Below, one piece after another: positions 15,826 through 21,066 of a stretch of DNA of 21,066 bases; the first letter of the stretch is position 1, and each line of letters starts with the position of its first letter. The DNA is from a virus. Under the pieces are notes generated by a model. That model worked only from the letters and a program-made list of their open reading frames with translations, did no database searches and was not told where the DNA came from. The translations under genes and the position numbers were made by a program. The DNA is taken from IMG/VR virus record IMGVR_UViG_3300023109_000173, positions 1 to 21,066 of that record; one strand, given 5' to 3'.

Positions 15826-16409
15826 TGGCTATTATATTTGATTTCGAAACACTTTCTACTGATCGTGTAAATGGTGTTGTTCTTAGTCTTGCTTTATTAG
15901 AATTTAATGAAGAACGCTTTACTGAGAAGACAGCTTATTCATATACAGAATTACTTGAGATGTCAAGATACATTAAGTTTGATGTAGCTGATCAAGTAAA
16001 GAATGGTAAACGTAAGATTGATCAAGATACCTTAGAATGGTGGGGTCAACAATCAGAGTCTGCTCAGAAACAACTTATTCCTAGTCAGCATGATAAACCA
16101 TTGGCTGATCTAATCCCTTGGATGAATAGTAATATAAATGGTTCTGTAAGTAAGGTTTACTCAAGAGGTAATACCTTTGATCCAATCTTTGTTGATTATA
16201 TTGCATCACAATACCATCAAGTTGTACCTTGGCCTCATTGGTCTATTCGTGATACCAGATCCACAATTGATGGAATGGCTTGGGGTGCTGGTCTATCTAA
16301 TGGGTTTGTGCCAGAAGGTCTTGAAGAACAATTTGTCGCACATGATCCACAGCATGATATTGTAATGGATGTTATGCGATTACAAACTTTAGCTATAGCG
16401 TTAGGATAG
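15825..16409 (+). CDS. dexA: DexA-like 3'-5' exonuclease
   Basis: A 194-residue DEDDh exonuclease of the group that includes T4 DexA (227 residues) and the Rv2179c-like exoribonucleases. Metal-binding residues are visible: Asp6 and Glu8 (FDFET), Asp119 in RGNTFDP, and His177 with Asp182 in HDIVMD. The middle carries the family's EWWGQQS and WSIRDTRSTIDG segments. T4 DexA degrades DNA from the 3' end and is dispensable; relatives act on RNA, so the substrate is not settled. It overlaps gp44 by one base and precedes the glutaredoxin by three bases. It sits between the two clamp-loader genes, unlike T4. Confidence 0.85.
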   Translation: MAIIFDFETLSTDRVNGVVLSLALLEFNEERFTEKTAYSYTELLEMSRYIKFDVADQVKNGKRKIDQDTLEWWGQQSESAQKQLIPSQHDKPLADLIPWMNSNINGSVSKVYSRGNTFDPIFVDYIASQYHQVVPWPHWSIRDTRSTIDGMAWGAGLSNGFVPEGLEEQFVAHDPQHDIVMDVMRLQTLAIALG

Positions 16410-16412
16410 AAA

Positions 16413-16676
16413 ATGAGTGAACTTGTATTATTTACAAAAGATGAGTGCATCTATTGCCATATTCTAAGAGAAAAGTTAGAAGACTGGGAAATTGAGCATA
16501 AAATATTAAACAACCATCCTTTACCAGATGGTCATAAAACATACCCACAACTTTACTATAAAGGTAAAGATGTACAAAAAGGTCCATCTACTGATGTAAC
16601 AGCATCTAAATTATTAGATATGATGGAACATATTGATTGGCCAGGAATGGATGGAGGTATTGAAGATGAGCGCTAA
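16413..16676 (+). CDS. Glutaredoxin (NrdC-like)
   Basis: An 87-residue thioredoxin-fold protein with a redox motif CIYC at residues 12-15 in LFTKDECIYCHILREKL, and the cis-proline turn TYPQLYYKGK at 43-52. Phage glutaredoxins of this kind supply electrons to ribonucleotide reductase; no reductase gene lies in this window. The C-terminal end is acidic. The ATG at 16413 lies three bases after the exonuclease stop. The last 11 bases overlap gp62. Confidence 0.88.
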   Translation: MSELVLFTKDECIYCHILREKLEDWEIEHKILNNHPLPDGHKTYPQLYYKGKDVQKGPSTDVTASKLLDMMEHIDWPGMDGGIEDER

Positions 16677-17064
16677 AGGTTTAAGCCCATTTGATTATAG
16701 TAACTCTATAAACTTTTCTAAACTTGATATAATGATAGATGATATTGCTGAAAAGAAATACTCACCTTTCATGGTCAATCGTACACTTTCTTACTTTCCT
16801 GATACTGTGGCTGCAGCTAATGAGATGAATCGTCATCACCACCTAGACAATAGACTACAATATTCTTTTCTTATAAATATCATTAGAAAACGAAAAAGGT
16901 TTTCTAAATGGGCTAAGGCTCAAACTGAAAGTGATATTGAATCTGTCAAGGAATATTATGGGTATAGTAATACAAAAGCCCGTCAAGCTTTGACTCTGTT
17001 ATCACCTGAACAATTAACTATAATAAAGAATAAGGTGAATAAGGGTGGAAAAAGAAGAAATTAA
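16666..17064 (+). CDS. gp62: Clamp loader small subunit gp62
   Basis: I take the ATG at 16666, with GGAGG at 16653-16657, giving 132 residues; a TTG at 16633 would add 11 residues of shadowed glutaredoxin sequence. It aligns by eye with T4 gp62: YSPFMVNRTLSYFPDTVAAA against KFMVENALSQFPECMPAV, an AMN/EMN match after it, and RKRKRFSKWAKA against RGKRYGKWAK. It is clearly shorter than the T4 protein (187), mostly at the N-terminus and the C-terminus. It is the single non-ATPase subunit of the gp44/gp62 loader. It overlaps the glutaredoxin by 11 bases and regA by 20. Confidence 0.88.
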   Translation: MSAKGLSPFDYSNSINFSKLDIMIDDIAEKKYSPFMVNRTLSYFPDTVAAANEMNRHHHLDNRLQYSFLINIIRKRKRFSKWAKAQTESDIESVKEYYGYSNTKARQALTLLSPEQLTIIKNKVNKGGKRRN

Positions 17065-17461
17065 AATTATAGAGTGGACGCCCAAGCATATGCTTGAGAT
17101 AACTCTAAATGAGCCAGATGACTTCCTAAAGATAAGGGAAACACTAACACGTATAGGCGTGGCTAGTAGAAAAGATAATAAACTATTTCAATCTTGTCAT
17201 ATCCTACATAAACAAGGTAGGTATTTTATTGTGCACTTTAAAGAGCTGTTCTTACTAGATGGTAAGAAATCAAATCTTGAAGAAAATGATTTAGCAAGAC
17301 GTAATACTATTGCAACATTAATGTCCGATTGGGGATTAGTTACTATAGTTTCTGGTCAAACAGTTGAGCCATTAGCACAATTAAGACAGATTAAAATAAT
17401 CCCTTTTAAAGAAAAAGTAAAATGGGAACTGTGCCCAAAATATAACATTGGAAATAAGTAA
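17045..17461 (+). CDS. regA: RegA translational repressor
   Basis: A 138-residue version of T4 RegA (122), an RNA-binding protein that blocks ribosome access on many early mRNAs, in T4 including those of gp44, gp45, gp62 and itself. From residue 16 the match to T4 is very close: MLEITLNEPDDFLKIRETLT, SCHILHKQGRYFIVHFKE, DWGLVTIVSGQTVEP and a closing CPKYNIGN. The GTG at 17045 adds 15 residues not in T4 (MEKEEIKIIEWTPKH). The ATG at 17090 would give the T4-like length but has a poor ribosome site. I keep the GTG with some doubt. The 3' end overlaps the radical SAM gene. Confidence 0.94.
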   Translation: MEKEEIKIIEWTPKHMLEITLNEPDDFLKIRETLTRIGVASRKDNKLFQSCHILHKQGRYFIVHFKELFLLDGKKSNLEENDLARRNTIATLMSDWGLVTIVSGQTVEPLAQLRQIKIIPFKEKVKWELCPKYNIGNK

Positions 17462-18062
17462 ATTTTGGACTAGAGATGCAGTCAACTTAGATATATCAAG
17501 TCGTTGCACTCTTGCTTGTCCTAATTGCGCTAGACAGAACATTAGTGATATTCCTGCTAATCTTATGTCTGAAGAAGAATTTGATAAGTATTTAAATTAC
17601 TTTGATAGATTTATCTTTTGTGGACAAATATCAGATCCTATACTTCATCCTAAACTAGATATATTTTTAAGTAAGATTTATTCTGCTGGTAAAATGTGTA
17701 GTGTACATGTAGCTGCTAGTCATAAACCAGATGCTTATTTTATTAAATGTTTTAAAGCACACCCAAAATCTAACTGGTATTTTGGTATAGATGGTCTACC
17801 TAAGGATTCACATAAGTATAGAGTTAGACAAGATGGTGAAAAGTTATTTCGATTGATGTTGGAATCAAGAAAGTATATAGCTAAGTCAATATGGCAATAT
17901 ATTATATTTAAATATAATGAAAATGATATTGATACAGCTAAAGCCTTATGTGTAGAGCATGGATTAGAAATGTCTCTTATAAAGTCTAATAGATGGACTA
18001 GTGGTGATCCTTTAAAACCTACATCTACAGATAATTATTATATTAGAGAAGAATATGAGTAA
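17448..18062 (+). CDS. Radical SAM enzyme, core domain
   Basis: A 204-residue protein with a CX3CX2C iron-sulfur motif at Cys20, Cys24 and Cys27 (SSRCTLACPNCAR), which with S-adenosylmethionine generates a 5'-deoxyadenosyl radical. GQISDPILHPKL (59-70) sits where most family members have GGEPLLHP, and FGIDGLP matches a later barrel strand. The length covers the partial barrel but no auxiliary-cluster domain; that seems to be the next gene. The only plausible start that keeps the motif is the TTG at 17448, inside regA, with no ribosome site. Coupling to regA or a frameshift is possible. The substrate is unknown. Confidence 0.82.
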   Translation: MEISKFWTRDAVNLDISSRCTLACPNCARQNISDIPANLMSEEEFDKYLNYFDRFIFCGQISDPILHPKLDIFLSKIYSAGKMCSVHVAASHKPDAYFIKCFKAHPKSNWYFGIDGLPKDSHKYRVRQDGEKLFRLMLESRKYIAKSIWQYIIFKYNENDIDTAKALCVEHGLEMSLIKSNRWTSGDPLKPTSTDNYYIREEYE

Positions 18063-18411
18063 AGAATGGAAACCACAATGTGTACTTAATACAGCCACGG
18101 GCAGATCCTTTGGTTCAAGTGCAAAGGGTTATATAACACCATGTTGTTGGATTGACTTTTCTTTTTATAAAGATATAGAAGAACTAGAAGCGGATGATCC
18201 TCAACTGGTTAGTTTATTTAAAGAACATTTAAAAATAAAGAATAATGATAGCATAGAAGAAATATTGCTATCAGATGAATGGATTGAATTTTATGATAAC
18301 TTAACTTCAGTAGATACAGCACCTAAAACGTGTAAGAGATATTGCTATAAAAATAGTAAACTCTGGCTATTTGAATTAAAAAAAGAAAAATTTAATACTA
18401 AAGAAGAATAA
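18055..18411 (+). CDS. SPASM/twitch-like auxiliary iron-sulfur domain, partner of the radical SAM core
   Basis: A 118-residue protein that starts within the last eight bases of the radical SAM gene (ATGAGTAA). Its layout is that of the C-terminal SPASM/twitch region of larger radical SAM enzymes: Cys9, then GYITPCCW with Cys30-Cys31, the segment SIEEILLSDEWIEFY, and a final CX3C (Cys93, Cys97). Five cysteines would suffice to hold an extra cluster. As it begins exactly where the core domain ends, the two likely form one enzyme made as two chains, or one gene broken by a frameshift. The C-terminal 18 residues are Lys-rich. Confidence 0.7.
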   Translation: MSKEWKPQCVLNTATGRSFGSSAKGYITPCCWIDFSFYKDIEELEADDPQLVSLFKEHLKIKNNDSIEEILLSDEWIEFYDNLTSVDTAPKTCKRYCYKNSKLWLFELKKEKFNTKEE

Positions 18412-18428
18412 AAATATTATATATACTA

Positions 18429-18460
18429 TTGTGATGCGGAATGATCCGATCATAACACAA
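18429..18460 (+). other. Stem-loop upstream of hsp20
   Basis: CGGA-ATGA-TCCG forms the tip (18437-18448). It extends through GAT/ATC past a bulged G, and an outer TTGT/ACAA pair (18429-18432 with 18457-18460) closes it around a five-base bulge. There is no T-run, so it is not a terminator. A weak -10-like TATACT lies at 18422-18427 without a good -35. It may be a 5' leader structure or an operator; its role is unknown. Confidence 0.45.
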
Positions 18461-18486
18461 TCTTGCTTGCTCAAAAGGAGATAACA

Positions 18487-18936
18487 ATGACAGGCTTACA
18501 AACACTATTCCCACGCTCATCTTTTGTGGGTTTTGACCATCTATTCAATGAACTAGAGTTCACTGCAAAACATGCTCAAGACCATTATCCACCACATAAT
18601 ATTATTAAATCAGATAATGAAGAATATCTTATCGAACTTGCTATTGCGGGATTTACAAAAGAAGAAATTAATGTTGAAGTTAAAGATAGGACTTTAACAG
18701 TAATGGGGGAACATGTCTCTAAAGGGAGAGAATTTATCCATCGTGGCATTTCTACAAAGAAATTTAAGCGAACCTTTAGGCTGTCCGAACATGTAAATGT
18801 AAACGGAGCAGATATTCAGGATGGTATACTTGCAATTGAATTGAAGTATGTTATTCCAGAAGAAATGCGTCCTCGTAAAATCAATATTGGTCAAACGAGG
18901 AATCACAATGACACAACACATATTAGCACAAGCTAA
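18487..18936 (+). CDS. hsp20: Hsp20 small heat shock protein (IbpA-like)
   Basis: A 149-residue alpha-crystallin-type chaperone. YPPHNI (34-39) opens the domain as in IbpA. The core strands follow (EEYLIELAIAGFTKEEINVE, then LTVMGEH), with the conserved GIL motif at 113-115 and a C-terminal I-x-I (Ile132-Ile134) used for assembling oligomers. It binds unfolding proteins without ATP. Hsp20 is a common gene of marine T4-like phages, often near the replication genes. The ATG at 18487 is supported by AAAGGAG at 18474-18480; an upstream in-frame TTG is unlikely. The last 29 bases overlap the DUF1127 gene. Confidence 0.93.
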   Translation: MTGLQTLFPRSSFVGFDHLFNELEFTAKHAQDHYPPHNIIKSDNEEYLIELAIAGFTKEEINVEVKDRTLTVMGEHVSKGREFIHRGISTKKFKRTFRLSEHVNVNGADIQDGILAIELKYVIPEEMRPRKINIGQTRNHNDTTHISTS

Positions 18937-19138
18937 CATTCTACAAAATGCTATTAAAGCATTTATGGAACTTTTAAAGGACTTTTCATCATCACGCAAA
19001 GAAATTTCAGAAGCAAAAAAGACTATCTTTGAGTTGAATAAACTATCTGATGCAGACTTAGCCGACATTGGTCTATGTCGTGGAGACATCTGGAATGTCG
19101 CTCATCATAAACATGACGATACAAGGAGACGTTTCTAA
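18908..19138 (+). CDS. DUF1127 (YjiS-like) protein
   Basis: A 76-residue protein whose ATG at 18908 has GAGG at 18897-18900. The C-terminal half is the DUF1127 signature: ELNKLSDADLADIGLCRGDI (residues 42-61). The N-terminal half is a helix (ILQNAIKAFMELLKDF). Members are small Arg-rich proteins of Alpha- and Gammaproteobacteria; in alphaproteobacteria some have been tied to RNA turnover and stress metabolism. In a phage it may have come from a host and mimic or compete with host versions. It is coupled to hsp20 upstream by 29 bases of overlap and to the next gene by TAATG. Confidence 0.85.
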   Translation: MTQHILAQANILQNAIKAFMELLKDFSSSRKEISEAKKTIFELNKLSDADLADIGLCRGDIWNVAHHKHDDTRRRF

Positions 19139-19308
19139 TGACTACATCAGTAATGAAATTTGCATTTGCACCAGTTGGTGGACTTTTTAGTGGATTTAAT
19201 AGTTTCTTCCTATCAGTAGGAAAAGCTAGAGCAGCATCTGAACTTGCCAGAATGGGTTACCATGAAGAAGCAAGATATTTAATGCTTACAGAAACTAAAG
19301 ACCTTTAA
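19138..19308 (+). CDS. Unrecognised 56-residue protein after DUF1127
   Basis: The ATG at 19138 shares a base with the DUF1127 stop and has AAGGAG at 19123-19128, so translation is well supported. The first 27 residues are hydrophobic and glycine-containing (MKFAFAPVGGLFSGFNSFFL), possibly an amphipathic or membrane-touching helix. The second half is a charged helix, KARAASELARMGYHEEARYL. I do not recognise the family; the helix loosely recalls the N-terminal parts of small alphaproteobacterial DUF1127-type proteins. It ends the accessory cassette, 25 bases before a terminator. Confidence 0.8.
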   Translation: MTTSVMKFAFAPVGGLFSGFNSFFLSVGKARAASELARMGYHEEARYLMLTETKDL

Positions 19309-19333
19309 GTGCATAAAATAATAATTATTATGA

Positions 19334-19356
19334 GGGGCAATTAATTTGCCCCTTTT
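19334..19356 (+). terminator. Rho-independent terminator ending the accessory cassette
   Basis: A 7-bp stem GGGGCAA with TTTGCCCC (19334-19340 with 19346-19352) and a five-base loop is followed by TTTT. It separates the hsp20-DUF1127 run from the gp43 promoter. The T-run is short, so some read-through is likely. Confidence 0.8.
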
Positions 19357-19368
19357 AGCATTTAATGG

Positions 19369-19397
19369 TTTACAATAAGCCAAAAACAATATATAAT
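19369..19397 (+). promoter_or_regulatory. Sigma70-type promoter for gp43
   Basis: TTTACA (19369-19374), a 17-base spacer, and a perfect TATAAT (19392-19397) followed by GGT, as at the gp55 promoter. The polymerase ATG lies 29 bases beyond the -10. It is the fourth member of the promoter set. Confidence 0.86.
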
Positions 19398-19425
19398 GGT
19401 AATTAATTAACTTGAAGGGTTTAGT

Positions 19426-21066
19426 ATGTCATTTTATTCGTCCGTAAATCGCTACGGTAATTCCATCTTGTACAGAGGGTACAATGATAATGGAGCAGCA
19501 ATAACAAAAAGAGTTAAGTTTGAGCCTACTTTATATGTGACATCACGTGAAGATAATCCTTCACATAAAGGACTTGATGGTTGGCCTCTGGCTCCAATGA
19601 AGTTTGATAAGATGTCTGAAGCTAAAGATTTTATTGAGAAGTACAAAGATTTAGATAGTTTTAAAATATATGGTAACACAAACTATATTCAACAATTTAT
19701 TACAGAACGCTTTCCTGAAGATATTAAGTTTCGACCATCACAAGTAAATGTGGTTAACTTTGATATTGAGGTTGCCTCATCAGAAGGTTTCCCTAGACCG
19801 GAAGAAGCATTATATCCAGTTATATCAATTGCACTCAAGTCAACTAAGTCCCGTATTTACAAAGTGTGGGGTTTAGGCGAGTACGATCATGAGAAAACTG
19901 AACTTAATATGGGTGATGATATTATCCAATATATCAGATGTGATAGCGAAGAAGAATTATTAACAAAGTTTATTAAGTATTGGACAGATAATCCACCAGA
20001 TATTATTACTGGTTGGAATATAAGGTTCTTTGATGTTCCATACTTAATCAATCGTATTGCTAGAATTGGTTCAGCTGAAGCTGTCAAGAGAATGTCTCCT
20101 TGGAACTTAGTCAACGAACGTAATACTAAGATTATGGGTAGAGAACAACAAGGCTATGAACTAGTTGGTATTCAGCAAGCAGATTACATTGAGCTATTTA
20201 AGAAGTTTGGTTATAGTTATGGTACTCAAGAATCCTATGCCTTAGATCATGTTGCTCATACTGTTCTCGGCGAACGTAAGCTATCATATGAAGAACACGG
20301 TAGTTTACATGAGTTATATAAAAATGATCATCAGAAGTTTATTGACTATAACATTAGAGATGTTCAAGTTGTACAACGTATAGATGAAAAGATGGGTCTA
20401 ATTGATTTAGTTATGACTATGGCTTATCGTGGCGGTGTTAACATATCAGATACTTTTGGTACTACTGCCATATGGGATTCAATTATTTACCGTGAGTTAA
20501 ATTTAAAGAATATTGTTATTCCACCTTATATTGAAAAGCCAAAGCAAGCATACCCTGGTGGTTATGTTAAAGATCCTATGGTTGGTTCTCACGAATGGGT
20601 TGTATCATTTGATTTAAACTCTCTGTATCCTAATCTTATTGTCCAATACAATATGTCTCCTGAAACTCTTATGCCAGGATTACTAGATCATGGAGTAGAT
20701 CGTTATCTTGATGGACCAGCACCAGAAAGTAAGTATTCTGTTGCGGCTAATGGTTCTCAATATTCTAAAGAAAAGCAAGGTGTATTACCTAAGATCATTG
20801 TTGATTACTATGCAGAGCGTAAAGCAGTTAAGAAAGAAATGCTTATAACTAAGCAAAGGTATGAGAAATCACCTACGGTTGAAGATGAGAGAAAGATCAA
20901 TCAACTTGAGAATCAGCAGATGTCTATTAAGATCCTTCTTAACTCTTTGTATGGTGCTTTAGGTAACAGATACTTTAGGTACTATGATCTAAGAATGGCA
21001 GAGGGTATTACATTATCTGGTCAGTTGTCTATTCTATGGGCAGAGAAGGCAATCAATGCCGAAATG
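19426..21066 (+). CDS. gp43: DNA polymerase gp43 (3' end outside the window)
   Basis: A family B replicative polymerase, open from the ATG at 19426 to the window end: 547 residues of roughly 830-900. The 3'-5' proofreading domain is complete: Exo I Asp113 and Glu115 (NFDIEV), Exo II Asn198 and Asp203 (GWNIRFFD), Exo III Tyr308 and Asp312 (YNIRD). Polymerase motif A is Asp396 in SFDLNSLYPNLI, and motif B Lys502 with Asn506 in KILLNSLYGALGN. Motif C (DTD) lies beyond the window. Spacing to T4 gp43 is nearly constant. A GAAGGG ribosome site and its own promoter support the start. No intron or homing endonuclease interrupts the visible part. Confidence 0.96.
   Translation, partial: MSFYSSVNRYGNSILYRGYNDNGAAITKRVKFEPTLYVTSREDNPSHKGLDGWPLAPMKFDKMSEAKDFIEKYKDLDSFKIYGNTNYIQQFITERFPEDIKFRPSQVNVVNFDIEVASSEGFPRPEEALYPVISIALKSTKSRIYKVWGLGEYDHEKTELNMGDDIIQYIRCDSEEELLTKFIKYWTDNPPDIITGWNIRFFDVPYLINRIARIGSAEAVKRMSPWNLVNERNTKIMGREQQGYELVGIQQADYIELFKKFGYSYGTQESYALDHVAHTVLGERKLSYEEHGSLHELYKNDHQKFIDYNIRDVQVVQRIDEKMGLIDLVMTMAYRGGVNISDTFGTTAIWDSIIYRELNLKNIVIPPYIEKPKQAYPGGYVKDPMVGSHEWVVSFDLNSLYPNLIVQYNMSPETLMPGLLDHGVDRYLDGPAPESKYSVAANGSQYSKEKQGVLPKIIVDYYAERKAVKKEMLITKQRYEKSPTVEDERKINQLENQQMSIKILLNSLYGALGNRYFRYYDLRMAEGITLSGQLSILWAEKAINAEM

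Noticed and set aside
16872-16879. TATAAATA inside gp62
   Set aside because: It is within coding sequence, is preceded by TTCT rather than TTGT, and has no gene start closely downstream.
18429-18486. RNA thermometer controlling hsp20
   Set aside because: No stretch was found that pairs with the AAAGGAG site, and no fourU or ROSE-like sequence.
1-21066. tRNA genes, CRISPR arrays, insertion sequences, introns or homing endonucleases
   Set aside because: No cloverleaf, spaced repeat array, inverted-repeat-bounded transposase or gene interruption was seen by eye; a tRNA scan was not possible here.

Overview
The window is a segment of a T4-like contractile-tailed phage genome (head, tail and replication core). 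All genes read left to right on the + strand and are tightly packed. No gap between genes exceeds about 155 bases. The DNA is AT-rich by eye. Several traits point to a marine T4-like myovirus of the cyanophage/pelagiphage sort rather than an enteric T4 relative: no gene 24 beside gene 23, a phage Sm-like protein after uvsW, an Hsp20 gene and a DUF1127 protein (a family common in Alpha- and Gammaproteobacteria). The host cannot be fixed from the sequence.

Region 1 (1-7989) is the late virion-morphogenesis block in T4 order: tail sheath gp18 (5' end cut off by the window), tail tube gp19, portal gp20, an acidic prohead core protein (gp67-like), a small basic protein in the gene 68 position, prohead protease gp21, scaffold gp22, major capsid gp23, then a second tube-fold protein related to gp19. 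Three exact copies of a 12-base T4-type late promoter lie in the gaps before gp20, the gene-68-position protein and the gp19-like gene. A strong terminator follows gp23.

Region 2 (8021-10363) holds the recombination genes uvsY and uvsW and an Sm-like protein, all overlapping.

Region 3 (10519-17461) is the transcription-switch and replisome block: late sigma factor gp55, the Mre11/Rad50-like nuclease gp47/gp46, sliding clamp gp45, an unrecognised 69-residue protein, clamp loader gp44, a DexA-like exonuclease and a glutaredoxin inserted between the two clamp-loader genes, gp62, and the translational repressor RegA.

Region 4 (17448-19308) is an accessory cassette wedged between regA and the polymerase gene. 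It holds a radical SAM enzyme apparently split into a core gene and an auxiliary-cluster gene, an Hsp20 chaperone, a DUF1127 protein and an unrecognised 56-residue protein, and it ends in a terminator. Region 5 (19426 to the end) is DNA polymerase gp43, cut off by the window.

Promoters fall into two classes by region. gp55, gp45, gp44 and gp43 each have a near-identical sigma70-type promoter (TTTAC[A/T], 17-base spacer, TATAAT) with a short leader. The structural genes instead have TTGTTATAAATA, the likely target of the gp55 encoded here. The sequence therefore shows both the early/replication transcription class and the late class that the phage sigma factor would switch on.
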